From assembly GCA_019636475.1 (NCBI GenBank), contig JAHBXN010000001.1, positions 434,001 to 498,000 of the forward strand: a stretch of 64,000 bases of DNA, in the 5' to 3' direction. The DNA comes from Phycisphaerae bacterium (GTDB lineage Bacteria > Planctomycetota > Phycisphaerae > UBA1845 > UTPLA1). The position numbers were made by a program, and so were the translations under genes. Every line of letters begins with the position of its first letter. Position 1 is the first letter of the stretch. The notes under the pieces are model-generated. The model worked only from the letters and a program-made list of their open reading frames with translations. It ran no database searches and had not been told where the DNA came from. Below are positions 36,886 to 47,900 of the stretch, one piece after another.

Positions 36886-37734
36886 CTACTCGATAAATTC
36901 GATCTCACCCGGATCGGGGACCATTCCCTCGCGGAAGGCTCGCCCGAGCAACTCCCGCACGGCACGCCGGCCTCGCTCGCCGTAGTCCACCGTCCACTTG
37001 TTGACATACATTTCCACGAACCGGTCTGTCAAACTGGTGTCAAGACCGCGGCCAAATTGCAGCGCATATGCGATGGCATCCTTCCGGTGTTCAAGTCCGT
37101 ATTCGATCGCAGCGCGTAGCTGCTTTGCCACATCTCGCATGGCTTTGTCACCCAGGCTCCGCAGTACGACATTTCCTCCGAGGGGCAGCGGCAAACCGGT
37201 CTGCTCGCCCCACCACTGGGCGACATCAATGACCTTGTGCAGCCCCTGGCGTTCGTAGGTGAGTTGAGCCTCATGGATGATCAGCCCTGCATCCACTTCA
37301 CCACGTTCGACCGCATCGGGGATATCATCGAACATCACAACGCGGTGCTGGAAGGCGCCGCGTCCCATACATAAATTCAGTGCGAGGAAGGCGGTCGTTC
37401 GTTCGCCCGGGACCGCGATCATCCTGCCGCGGAGATCGCCAAGCGTCATCGGTGACCGGGTGATCACCATCGGTCCGTAGCCGTCCCCCATGCTGCAGCC
37501 ACATGCAAGCAGTGCATACTTGTCACAGACATAGGGATAAGAATGAATCGAGATCGCGGAGACCTCCAATTCACCGGCCAGCGCGCGACGATTGAGAGTT
37601 TCGATATCCGCCATTTCGTGGGTGTATCGATAAGGGCCGGTATCGATCAGATCGCGGGCCAGCGCGTAGAACATGAAGGCGTCATCGGGGTCGGGCGAGT
37701 GTCCGACGCGAATTGGGATCGTGGGCTGTGTCAT
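36886..37734 (-). CDS. mqnD: 1,4-dihydroxy-6-naphthoate synthase MqnD
   Basis: MqnD converts cyclic de-hypoxanthine futalosine to 1,4-dihydroxy-6-naphthoate in the futalosine route to menaquinone. The 282-residue protein has the periplasmic-binding-like fold with the family hallmarks GHSPDPDDAFMFYAL, the VSAISIHSYPYV block, VPGERTTAFLAL, GLIIHEAQLTY and LPLPLGGNVV. Other futalosine genes (mqnA, mqnB, mqnC, mqnE) are not in the window. Its leader contains a perfect TATAAT and a 7-bp hairpin. The pathway points to menaquinone as the quinone of this organism. Confidence 0.93.
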   Translation of the reverse strand: MTQPTIPIRVGHSPDPDDAFMFYALARDLIDTGPYRYTHEMADIETLNRRALAGELEVSAISIHSYPYVCDKYALLACGCSMGDGYGPMVITRSPMTLGDLRGRMIAVPGERTTAFLALNLCMGRGAFQHRVVMFDDIPDAVERGEVDAGLIIHEAQLTYERQGLHKVIDVAQWWGEQTGLPLPLGGNVVLRSLGDKAMRDVAKQLRAAIEYGLEHRKDAIAYALQFGRGLDTSLTDRFVEMYVNKWTVDYGERGRRAVRELLGRAFREGMVPDPGEIEFIE

Positions 37735-38076
37735 GCAATTCCCATGTCATTGGTGGGCTCTTTTTCGCTGCGACCGCGCCGACGGGCAACGGCGCGTTGA
37801 TTATAGGGAGAAACAAAAGGCCCGATAGCCTCACGAAAAATGAAAGAAGCAACGGGTCCACTTCGCGGACGCGCGACCCGCCACATCACCCTGTAAATCG
37901 TAGATTGAGAACTCCGATGCAGAGAATTCGCATCGATCGATCGACGTGTTAACTCCCGACCGGTGGACGAATTGCCGATGAAACGCTGGTCGGCCGCAGT
38001 CGACGACGAGGCCGGACCGCTCAGCAGTATCCGATAAAAGTCTGTGCCACGGACCCAGTAGGCAGGGTGACGGGGA
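37735..38076. other. Divergent control region between mqnD and the HD-GYP gene
   Basis: 342 bases. A minus-strand TATAAT (37800-37805) would start transcription about 58 bases before mqnD; no good -35 accompanies it. The hairpin CGCGCCG-8 bases-CGGCGCG (37775-37796) falls in the mqnD leader. A TCGATCGATCGA palindrome is present near 37934. A plus-strand TCCGATAA near 38030 resembles a sigma-28 -10 but lacks a -35. Confidence 0.5.
37775..37796 (-). promoter_or_regulatory. Hairpin in the mqnD leader
   Basis: A perfect 7-bp stem (CGCGCCG paired with CGGCGCG) with an 8-base loop lies between the TATAAT of the presumed mqnD promoter and the mqnD start. It could influence expression of the leader or overlap the transcription start. 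No U-tract follows on the minus strand, so it is not a standard terminator. Confidence 0.35.
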
Positions 38077-39423
38077 ATGCAAGTCCCGCAAAAGACCAGG
38101 ACGACACAGGAAGTTCCACCGACTGACGGGGCAATCGCATCCGTCGGTTCGGATATTGTGCGCGTGGCGTCGCTGCGTGTCGGAATGCGGCTGACCAAAG
38201 GACTGTTTGAAGCGGCGACCGGGGTGTTGCTGCTGGCCGCCGGCACGCAAATCACCCCGGAGTTCCTCAAGCTGCTGCAGGAACGTGAGATCCGGTATCT
38301 CTCGACCAGTCCGGAACCGGCACGCACCAAAGTCGTCGCGCCGCGCGCCAGTGACGAGAAGATCATCGATCGACTTCTCAACGAGATCAATCCGGCGGAC
38401 GCGCAACTGCCGGTCCGACCGCTGACGCCGGGGCAACGGCCGCGCATTTCGCTCGCGGCCCTGGAGCAACGGGCGACTCGGGGCGTAAAGACGCATGATG
38501 CAGCAGGACGCACGCTTGAGCAATTCTGCAAGACATTGAAGCAAAATGAAATTCCGAAGAACGACGGACTGCATAAGATCGTGCACGAGTTCATGGATAT
38601 GGTCTCATCAGACCTCGATCTGATGCCGACCATCCTGAGCCTTCAGACCTCGGCGGATGAATATCTCTTCAAACACAGTGTCAATGTATCGGCATTGAGC
38701 ATGAACATCGCGACGCAACTCGGGATGCGTCGCGAAAAGACGATCGAAATCGGCCTCGCGGGCCTGTTGGCCGACGTGGGCATGCTGAAGGTGCCGGAAT
38801 CGATCCGATTTGCACCGCGCCCGCTTTCCAATGAAGAGATGGCGGAAATCCGACGGCATCCGCTTTACACGGTGGAATACCTTGAGAAGATTGCCGGACT
38901 GCCTCGCGAAGTGAAATACGTCGGCGTCCAGGCTCATGAACGGCTCGACAAGACCGGCTATCCGCGAAGTCGCGGAAGCGGCGGCATTCATGCCTATGCG
39001 AAGATCGTTGCCATCGCCGACGTGTACGCCGCAATGACCTGTCCCCGGCCCTATCGTGAGGCCATGTCGCCACACGATGCCATCAAGCGCATTCTGTTCG
39101 ATTGCGGCGCGGGCAAATACGACGCCGTTTTCGTGCGGGCTCTGATCGACGGGCTCTCCGTTTTTCCGATCGGCAGCCATGTCGAGTTGGATGATGGCCG
39201 GTTCGCCCGCGTCCTTCGCGCCAACAGCGGGAAGCACACGCGCCCGGTCGTACGCATACTTTCCCGCGACGGCCGCGACAACGGGGAAGTGGTCGACCTG
39301 ACGACGGTTGAGACCCGTATCATCCGCGTCGTCCGGGAGTTGGGCACGGTGCTCGCCCCCGCCGAACCCTCAAGCGGAAAATCGAAGCGAGTCGGGCCGT
39401 CGTTCAAATTCAATTCCAAGTAA
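38077..39423 (+). CDS. HD-GYP-type protein with altered HD motif
   Basis: HD-GYP proteins hydrolyse cyclic di-GMP. The 448-residue protein has an N-terminal region (1-120) of the DUF3391-like type, a helical linker and an HD-GYP domain (about 165-350). The GYP motif HERLDKTGYP (287-296), His200 (FKHSVNV) and His261 (RRHP) are present. However, the defining HD pair reads AD (A232 D233 in GLLADVGML, normally LLHDIGK). The metal-ligand histidine is therefore gone, and a c-di-GMP-binding or scaffold role is more likely than hydrolysis. A small beta domain follows (SHVELDDGRFARVLRAN). The ATG directly follows a GGGGA. Confidence 0.85.
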   Translation: MQVPQKTRTTQEVPPTDGAIASVGSDIVRVASLRVGMRLTKGLFEAATGVLLLAAGTQITPEFLKLLQEREIRYLSTSPEPARTKVVAPRASDEKIIDRLLNEINPADAQLPVRPLTPGQRPRISLAALEQRATRGVKTHDAAGRTLEQFCKTLKQNEIPKNDGLHKIVHEFMDMVSSDLDLMPTILSLQTSADEYLFKHSVNVSALSMNIATQLGMRREKTIEIGLAGLLADVGMLKVPESIRFAPRPLSNEEMAEIRRHPLYTVEYLEKIAGLPREVKYVGVQAHERLDKTGYPRSRGSGGIHAYAKIVAIADVYAAMTCPRPYREAMSPHDAIKRILFDCGAGKYDAVFVRALIDGLSVFPIGSHVELDDGRFARVLRANSGKHTRPVVRILSRDGRDNGEVVDLTTVETRIIRVVRELGTVLAPAEPSSGKSKRVGPSFKFNSK

Positions 39424-39494
39424 AAATCGCGGCCAGATCGTCGACGATTCAGCAAGGATTCCCTTTTCGGTTGGGGGCGTGAATCGAATGACAC

Positions 39495-39512
39495 TCCGGA
39501 TTATCATCCGGA
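39495..39512 (+). promoter_or_regulatory. Palindrome/hairpin directly before the carboxyltransferase start
   Basis: TCCGGAT-TATC-ATCCGGA is a perfect 7-bp inverted repeat with a four-base loop that ends one base before ATG 39514. It covers the place where a ribosome site would lie. It could be an RNA hairpin controlling translation or an operator for a dimeric repressor. Confidence 0.45.
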
Positions 39513-39513
39513 C

Positions 39514-41124
<1,611 letters not shown>

Positions 41125-41131
41125 AGGCAAT

Positions 41132-42163
41132 TCAGCGTTCTGCCGGCTGCGCGGCCAGATTTTCGCGAGCTGCCGCAAGCACCGTGTCAATGACTTCATG
41201 AATAGGCTTGTTCTTCATTCTCACCCCGGCGGCATGCGCGTGCCCGCCGCCGCCGAATCGCTGGGCAAGTTCAACGACGGTGGTTTTCCCCTCTCCGCGA
41301 AGGTTAATCCTGACAACTCCCTTCTCACCTTCGGTGAAAAGCAGTGCCATGCGAACGCCGCGCAAAGCCAAGGGGATGGACACCTGATCGTCGATGTCTT
41401 CGGCGCGTGAACCGGACTCGACAAAATCCGCATAGGTCAGATGGCTGTAAGCGATGGAACCGTCTTCGGTGACCACCGTATGGTCGTAGACGCGGCGCAG
41501 CAGTTCAAAATCCGGTCGAGCCTGCGATCGACAAAGCTGCTCCCCGATGTGCGCGACATCGGCTCCGGCGCGAAGCAGCTCACCTGCTGCGAACAGCGCA
41601 TCGGCCGTGGTATTGGGCAAGCTGAATCCGGCGGTGTCACCGTGAATCCCGGCGTAGAGCAACGAAGCCACCCGCGCGGAAAGCTTCCATCCCATGAGGG
41701 GAATCAAACGCGACACGAGCTCGCAGGTGCTCGTGGCGTGCGGGTCCACCCAGTTGAAGCGCCCGAAGTCGGTATTCGTAATGTGATGGTCGATGTTGAA
41801 CACGGCGATATCCCCATCAAGGTCAATCGCGGGTTCAATGTTAATTCGTTTTTCGGCTGCCGTGTCGAGAACGACGACCGCATCGTAGCCGCCATCAGGG
41901 CGCCAGCGTGCTTCTCGCGGCATGTCGGGCGACAGATCGAGCATGAACTGGAGTCGCTTCGAGACGCAGTGTTGCGGCATCCCCCAGGTTGCATCAATGC
42001 CGCACTCACGCATCGCCGCGGCGAGTCCGAGCGAAGAGCCGATTGCATCCGCATCCGGTGTCACGTGTGCGACAATTAACGGCCTTTTGGCCAGTTTCAT
42101 CGCTTCAATAAATGCCGGTGCGGGAACGTCGCTGCCTTGTATCGGAATCATGGACCACTTCAT
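41132..42163 (-). CDS. nrnA: DHH/DHHA1 phosphoesterase, NrnA-like
   Basis: NrnA-type enzymes degrade short oligonucleotides and dephosphorylate 3'-phosphoadenosine 5'-phosphate. The 343-residue protein carries the DHH-family metal motifs HVTPDADAIGSSLG (33-46), VVVLDTA and FNIDHHITN, and ends in the DHHA1 substrate-binding motif RFGGGGHAHAAGVRM. Start ATG 42163 (MKWSMIPIQG) is chosen because a sigma-70-like promoter lies about 70-100 bases upstream. The frame stays open for 107 more codons, but those resemble nothing and contain the intergenic repeats. ATG 42151 is another option. Confidence 0.88.
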   Translation of the reverse strand: MKWSMIPIQGSDVPAPAFIEAMKLAKRPLIVAHVTPDADAIGSSLGLAAAMRECGIDATWGMPQHCVSKRLQFMLDLSPDMPREARWRPDGGYDAVVVLDTAAEKRINIEPAIDLDGDIAVFNIDHHITNTDFGRFNWVDPHATSTCELVSRLIPLMGWKLSARVASLLYAGIHGDTAGFSLPNTTADALFAAGELLRAGADVAHIGEQLCRSQARPDFELLRRVYDHTVVTEDGSIAYSHLTYADFVESGSRAEDIDDQVSIPLALRGVRMALLFTEGEKGVVRINLRGEGKTTVVELAQRFGGGGHAHAAGVRMKNKPIHEVIDTVLAAARENLAAQPAER

Positions 42164-42234
42164 TGAATCGGACCGAAGCGGTCCGGTATTGCCTGTGCGA
42201 TCCGCCGAAGCCACGCCGACAGCTCGCGATTGTG

Positions 42235-42264
42235 AGTATAGAAGCGCGCCAATCGGGCTGCCAA
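42235..42264 (-). promoter_or_regulatory. Candidate sigma-70 promoter for the nrnA-like gene
   Basis: On the minus strand: TTGGCA, an 18-base spacer, TATACT. The -35 and the -10 each match 5 of 6. Transcription would begin near 42228, leaving a leader of about 65 bases to the proposed ATG. Confidence 0.45.
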
Positions 42265-42342
42265 ACGCGACCCCACCCAACGAAGCGCCCGATCTCGGAA
42301 GGAAATAGAGGGGAAGTTGTGATTCAAACAAACCCCCCGCCG

Positions 42343-42362
42343 TCGCACGCACTTGCGTGCGA
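42343..42362. repeat. Perfect 20-base palindromic hairpin
   Basis: TCGCACGC-ACTT-GCGTGCGA forms an 8-bp stem with a four-base loop and reads the same on both strands apart from the centre. On the minus strand it is followed by a G-run and TTTGTTTG, so it could act as a weak terminator for the glycosyltransferase transcript or as a protein-binding site. Confidence 0.55.
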
Positions 42363-42388
42363 TATGAAACAGGATGGAGGAAAATAAT

Positions 42389-42461
42389 GGCTAGGGTCCG
42401 GGTGCGTGCTGGGGGGGAACACGCGGGGCGCCGAAGCCCTAGCCGGGCGACCATACTAGGG
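42389..42461. repeat. Nested inverted-repeat element, possible structured RNA
   Basis: GGCTAGGG (42389-42396) pairs with CCCTAGCC (42437-42444), enclosing an inner hairpin GCGTG/CACGC with a G-rich loop (42404-42423). CCCTAG can also pair with a third arm CTAGGG at 42456-42461, so two mutually exclusive folds are possible. The region lies between the glycosyltransferase stop and the nrnA promoter and is not coding. It matches no riboswitch class I recognise. Confidence 0.4.
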
Positions 42462-42631
42462 CAGACGTAATTCGATTCAAGCAAAAAACTTGCGTTCGCG
42501 GGAGTGCGTCACAGCGCAGAAATTGCGCCTCAACCAAGCTTATGGCAGGCTAACAGTTACAATCGACGTCTCCGTCCACGCAGACCAAAAATTATGTGCG
42601 AGGCCAGGGAACCGAAAGCTACTTTCCGAAA

Positions 42632-43438
42632 TTAGCGCGCCAGGAAGTACAGAGTCGCGAGCAATCCCCCGACCAAGAGGCACACAAGCAAGTAAGGCAC
42701 GACGCCCCACCGGAAGACGTACAACGACCAGAGATGTTTCAGATAGAGCAACTGTTGCCGGAAAGTCAGTTTGCTCTCGCCGTGCAGTCTGTCGGCAAAT
42801 TCAATCGGAACCTCAGCCACATTCTGACAGCCGGCCTTGATCATGAGCTCCAGGCCGATCTTGTATCCGATCGCATTGATGCCGGCCTTTCGCGCGCGTT
42901 CGAACGTCTCGCGGCTTAAACAGAAGAAACCTGCCATCGGGTCCCGGGCCGTGGTCAGGGGTCGTGCCAATGACGTGGCACCGAGCGAATTGATCTTCCG
43001 GAGAAACCCCCAATCCTCGCGGGTGCGACCGCCCTGGACATATCGGGAACCAATGCAGAAGTCGGCGGAGCCGCTCTCTATCCGAAGGATAATTTCCGGA
43101 ATGGCAGCAGGCGGATGCGAGAGATCCGCGTCCATGCAAAGCAACAGATCGTATCGGGCCTCTTCGAATCCACGAACGACCGCCGAAGAGAGCCCCCGCT
43201 CATTCTCGCGCACGATGATCCGAACGGGAAAGCGTTCGCTCAGCGATTGAACGGCCTCGAACGAACCGTCGTTGCTGGAATCGTCAACGATGATCATCTC
43301 GCCGGGCCGGCCGGCGTCGTTGAGCACCGCAAACACCGCCTCCACCAGAATGGGGATGTTCTTCACCTCGCGAAAGGTGGGAACAACGATCGAAACGGGC
43401 GAAAGTTGGCGGTCATTCGCTACCATGCGACCGGGCAT
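42632..43438 (-). CDS. DPM1-like polyprenol-phosphate glycosyltransferase (GT2)
   Basis: A 268-residue GT-A-fold enzyme resembling dolichol-phosphate mannosyltransferase. Its blocks are SIVVPTFREVKNIPILVEAV, IIVDDSSNDGSFEAV, the metal-binding LLCMDADLSHPPAAIPEI, GSRYVQGG, and FADRLHGESKLTFRQ. One or two C-terminal membrane helices follow (VVPYLLVCLLVGGLLATLYFL). Such enzymes load a sugar onto undecaprenyl phosphate for glycan assembly outside the membrane. The sugar is not known. It is transcribed away from the divergent DMT permease gene 49 bases upstream. Confidence 0.88.
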   Translation of the reverse strand: MPGRMVANDRQLSPVSIVVPTFREVKNIPILVEAVFAVLNDAGRPGEMIIVDDSSNDGSFEAVQSLSERFPVRIIVRENERGLSSAVVRGFEEARYDLLLCMDADLSHPPAAIPEIILRIESGSADFCIGSRYVQGGRTREDWGFLRKINSLGATSLARPLTTARDPMAGFFCLSRETFERARKAGINAIGYKIGLELMIKAGCQNVAEVPIEFADRLHGESKLTFRQQLLYLKHLWSLYVFRWGVVPYLLVCLLVGGLLATLYFLAR

Positions 43439-43487
43439 GATAAAGGGGATTGTTTATTTGTGCAGCCTGTGGCCGTAGAGTCTGTCG

Positions 43488-44444
43488 TTGGATGCCGTGA
43501 TACTGCACCCTCCGTCGGAGCGTCACCGCTTGTCGAACGATCACATCGGACAGTTGAACGCTCTTGCCGCCGCAATGACGTGGGCCGTGGCGATGGTATT
43601 CTTCAAGAAGACCGAAGGCCGCGTTCACCCTCTGGCGATGAATCTGTTCAAAAACGTGCTCGGCGTGATTCTCGTGGGCCTTTCCCTGCCGCTCCTTGGG
43701 GAGTCATGGACTGATCTGGCCAACCATCCCCGGGAAGAAATCTTTATCCTGATCGTGAGCGGCTTTCTCGGCATTGCACTGGCGGACACCGTGTTTTTCT
43801 ACAGTCTGAATCTGATCGGCGTGAGTCTATTCGCGATTGTCGATTGCACCTACAGCCCGATTGTGCTGCTGGTCTCCTGGTTGATGATCGGTGAATCGCT
43901 CGCGCTGCCACATTATGTCGGCGGCCTGCTGATCGTCAGTGCCGTGTTCATCTCCACGCGGCATCCGCCACCCATGGGCCGAACGCCTCGACAGATCGTG
44001 ATCGGAGTCGTTTCCGGAGTCGGCGCGATCGCGCTGATGGCCGTCGGCATTGTCGTGGCGAAGCCGGTACTGACGGCTGCCGGATTCCCGCTGCTATGGG
44101 CGGTTGCGATTCGCATGTCGGCGGGTGCAGGCTGTCTTGCATTGATGATTCTGGCGTCGCCGGACCGTCGACGATTGCTGGGCGTATTTCGCCCCACCGA
44201 TGTCTGGAAATACCTTGTGCCCGGCTCCTTTCTTGGCGCTTACTTATCGATGGTATTCTGGGTCGCCGGCTTCAAGTACACCGGCGCTGCTGTTGCGGCC
44301 GTACTGAACCAGACCTCGATGGTCTTCGCGATCATTCTGGCTGCGATTTTTCTGAACGAGCGAATGACGAAACGAAAGCTTGCCTCCGTCGTTCTTGCCG
44401 CGATCGGAGTTTTGATCATTACGTTCGCGCCCGTCGCCGGATAA
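43488..44444 (+). CDS. DMT-superfamily EamA permease
   Basis: The 318-residue protein has about ten membrane helices arranged as two EamA repeats. The first is NALAAAMTWAVAMVFFKKTEG through IVLLVSWLMIGESL. The second is GVGAIALMAVGIVVAKPVLTAAG through LNQTSMVFAIILAAIFLNERMTKRK. The paired GESL and NERM ends are typical of DMT metabolite exporters. The substrate cannot be told. The start is TTG 43488; GTG 43497 is close by and may be used instead. It is divergent from the glycosyltransferase gene. Confidence 0.85.
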   Translation: MDAVILHPPSERHRLSNDHIGQLNALAAAMTWAVAMVFFKKTEGRVHPLAMNLFKNVLGVILVGLSLPLLGESWTDLANHPREEIFILIVSGFLGIALADTVFFYSLNLIGVSLFAIVDCTYSPIVLLVSWLMIGESLALPHYVGGLLIVSAVFISTRHPPPMGRTPRQIVIGVVSGVGAIALMAVGIVVAKPVLTAAGFPLLWAVAIRMSAGAGCLALMILASPDRRRLLGVFRPTDVWKYLVPGSFLGAYLSMVFWVAGFKYTGAAVAAVLNQTSMVFAIILAAIFLNERMTKRKLASVVLAAIGVLIITFAPVAG

Positions 44445-44961
44445 GCCAAAACGACCATGAACGCCGGTTGAGCGAGTTTGTATACGACAACTGACGCTAT
44501 CTCGAAGCACTCCGCATTTTCACTCTCATGGCAGCGGCATTTTCGGACCACTGCATAATTCGTCGCGCAACTAATCGCGGTGTACCCGAAACCGCACCGT
44601 GCCACCGGATTGTTAAGACCGCGCGAACGTGTCGATAAGGTGTGCCCCGGCGCGTCGAGACTAATGCCGCATCGTTGCACTGACTCTCCACGTTGATCGT
44701 AACGAGGATTGGGCGTATACTCGAAGATCATCGGGACTGGTGGACCGTTAATCCACGAAGAGAGCGATGCTTCCACATCTCCCAGTCGCGTCACCTCTTC
44801 AAATGCAAACGGCCGACTGCCGGATCGATGCTAGCGTATCAGCAATTGTGTTGATGCCCGGTGTCGCAATAGCGCGCCACGGTCATGACACTCCCGAAAG
44901 AGCGGGCGGGGAAATAGGCACAGCTTCGTAGACACGAGCGCATTTCGCAAAGGAATTTCAG
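44445..44961. other. Intergenic region upstream of the giant repeat protein gene
   Basis: 517 bases containing the candidate promoter at 44693-44721 and a predicted leader of about 230 bases. A small hairpin GTGGA-CCGTTAA-TCCAC lies near 44740-44757. An AAAGGA ribosome site precedes the start at 44962. No small gene is convincing here. Confidence 0.55.
44693..44721 (+). promoter_or_regulatory. Sigma-70-type promoter for the giant repeat protein gene
   Basis: TTGATC, a 17-base spacer and TATACT, in the right orientation and with optimal spacing; the -35 matches 4 of 6 and the -10 matches 5 of 6. Transcription would start near 44728, giving an untranslated leader of about 230 bases, long enough for regulation. 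Confidence 0.55.
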
Positions 44962-47900
44962 ATGACCCTCGCAAGTGATCGCAGGGACGGCATCACCTCC
45001 AAGGCGGACTCATCAGGCAACGGTTTCAAATCACATCGGGCTAACGCGTCATGGCTGCGGGTGTTCGCGGCAGCTTTTTCCGTAATAATCGCAGGTGGCG
45101 CTTCGACAGCTTATGCCGGTCCCGAGGACAACATTCGTGCAAATGCGCTCGCGGTCGAACAAACCGGAACGGAGCTGCGCGCGACACTCGACTATTCAAT
45201 CATCGATCTGCTCCCGATCATAGGCACGCCCCTCAATCCATTCACGATCGAGATCGGACTGGATTTCGATGGCGACCAGACACCCGAATACGTTCTTTAT
45301 TCCTTTTCGGGCCAGACGGTCGGCACGACTTTCGTAGGTCATGTGTGGTCGCAGAACATTCTGCCCGACCTGAACGCACTTCCCCTGAGTCTGCGAATGC
45401 GCAACGGCGCGCGGCTCATCGCCCGACTTGATACCGCCAATACAAACAACGAGCTTTGGGGCGCGGGCGAGGCTGACAATTTCGCGGCATCGGCACCGTT
45501 CTTCGTGGATTTGCGGGCCAAGTCGCTCGTTCTCGATGGTGCCAATCAGGCCACGCTGACCTACCTGGTTGACAGCCCGGCGGCGATCCACGATTCGACG
45601 ATTCAGTTTTATCTCGACGACAATCCGCAAAACGGTGCGTTGGATCCGACGGATTCGCTAGTGGCCGTCGTCAACATCGACGGCACACCCGGAATTCGAT
45701 CAGCGATGGCGGACTACACCGGCCTGGTTCCTGCCTCGGGCCAAATGATCTTCGCCCGTCTTGATACCGGAGATGCGATAACGGAAGCGGACGAGTCGAA
45801 CAACGAAATCGCAGGCATCAACGCCCAATCGACCGATCTGATCGCGATTTCACTCCAATATGATGAGACCACCCGGGACGCGACGCTGCATTATTTCGTC
45901 AACAGCCCGACCGACGTCGCCGCGTATGACATCGAGTTTTTCCTTGACCGAGACAACAGCGGTTCTCCAACTCCAGGAGACGCGCCTGTTGTCGCAACGG
46001 TTACGGGAGATGTCACGCCGGGACCGCACAGCGCCACGGTCAACTTTACCGGTAATGCGCCGATTTCGAACCAGTTCATTCACGCTTGGATCGATCGGGT
46101 GCCTGCCGGCCTGGGCGGGCAGGTCGCGGAACAGACGGAGGTGGCCAACAACATCATCAGCACCGCCCGAACCTTCACGACTGATCTTTCCGTTACCTCC
46201 TTCAACTATGACGCCAATACCGGCATCGCAACGCTGAGCTATCTCGTCAAGAGTCCGACGCCGGTGGCACCTTACGCCATCGTCTTCTCACTGGATCGAG
46301 ATCGCAACGGCTCGATCGGCGTGGCAGACCTGCCGAATGTCGCGCTTGTCATTGGTGCAACAAGTCCGGGCGCCCACACAGCCACCGCGGCGTTTGTGGG
46401 GATCAATGCCCCGGCTTCGAACCAGCTTGTCTTCGCCACAATCGATCCGGTCATGTTCAATCAGGTCGTTGAATCCGACGAATCGGGGAACAATATTGCT
46501 TCGGCGGTCAACACCACGCCGACGGATCTGATCGCGGTTTCGCTGTCGTACGACGACAATCTGCAAAAGGCGACGTTGAGTTATGTGGTGGACGCACCGA
46601 TTCCGGTTCCCGCCTACTCGATCGAGTTTTATCTTGATTCCGACCACAGCGGCACGCCTTCGCCGGCTGACACGCTCGTCGCACTGGTCCCCGGCAATAC
46701 CCAGCCCGGCGCCCATACCCTGATGCAAAGCTACGCCGCGAGTCCTGCAGACAGCGGCCAACTCGTTTTCGCCGCGATCGACCGCCCCTTTGCGACCGGA
46801 GGCAACGTCCCAGAAACCAAAGAGGCTGAGAACAACTTCGCAGCCACGTCAAATTCCGCCACGACGGACCTGATTGCCGTCGCAATGACGTATGACGCAA
46901 ACACGCAGTTGGCGACGCTGGCCTATACGGTGCAGTCACCGATTCCCGTTGCCCCATTCGACATTGCATTCGCCCTGGATTCGGATACAGACTTTGCGTT
47001 TTCGCCGGCCGATACCACCGTGGCCACCATCGCGGGGCAGGTCACGCCGGGCTCCCATGTTCAGACCATCTCGTTTGGTGCAAATCCGCCGGCGTCGAAC
47101 CAGACGATTTTCGCATTTGTGGACGCGACAAACTCGGTGGCGGAGATCGATGAATCCAACAACCTTGTAACCACCACGAACAGCGCCCAGACGGACATTG
47201 CATTGAACATGGTCGGTTCACTGAATTATGATGAAGTGAACGAAGTCGCCTATCTGACATACCTCGTTGATAGCCCGATCAACACGCCGGCTTATACCAT
47301 CACGTTCATTCGCGACACGGACAACAGCTTCACCATTACACCGGGGGACACGATCGTGGGAGTCCAGGCCGGTGACACCACGCCGGGTCTGCACACGATG
47401 GTTCAGTCATTCGAATTCAATCTGGTCGAGCCGGATCAGTGGATCTGGGCCATTGCGGATTATTCGCCGCCGCCATTCGGCAACGTGAATGAGATCAATG
47501 AGTTCAATAACACGTCCTTCACGACAAACACGGACTACCGCGATCTTCATGTCATTTCGTTCACCTATGACTCCAACACCCAGCGAGCAACATTCGCATA
47601 TCATGTGAATTCGCCTGTCGATGTGCTGCCTTATGAGATCCGCTTCTACCTTGAATCAAACGGCACGCCCGGCCTGCAAGCCGGCTCGGACCAGTTGGTT
47701 CAAGTTGTTGCCGGAGAGATCACACCGGGCGGCCACGCCGCGATCGGCGATTACGCCTCGTCTCCGCCGGCGTCAAATCAGCTCATCTACGTTGTCCTCG
47801 ATGCGGACAATCAGGTCGCGGAGAAGAACGAGACGGACAACTTCGCGAAGACCCGAAACAACACGCCGACCGATCTCGTCGCCATTTCGCTGTTTTATGA

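Larger units (their letters stand above)
42265..42631. other. Intergenic region with inverted repeats
   Basis: About 370 bases between two minus-strand genes, rich in secondary structure. It holds the palindromic hairpin at 42343-42362 and the element at 42389-42461 (both listed separately). There is also a GCGCA-ATTTC-TGCGC hairpin near 42520 and a CAAG...CTTG repeat around an A6/T6 tract near 42483. No coding signal is seen. Confidence 0.5.

Noticed and set aside
37731-38633. 300-residue minus-strand frame overlapping mqnD leader and the HD-GYP gene
   Set aside because: Low-complexity, no family pattern, and opposite a recognisable gene; treated as a shadow frame.
42164-42484. 107-codon N-terminal extension of the nrnA-like gene
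   Set aside because: The extension resembles no DHH protein, contains the intergenic repeats and overlaps a candidate promoter at 42235-42264.
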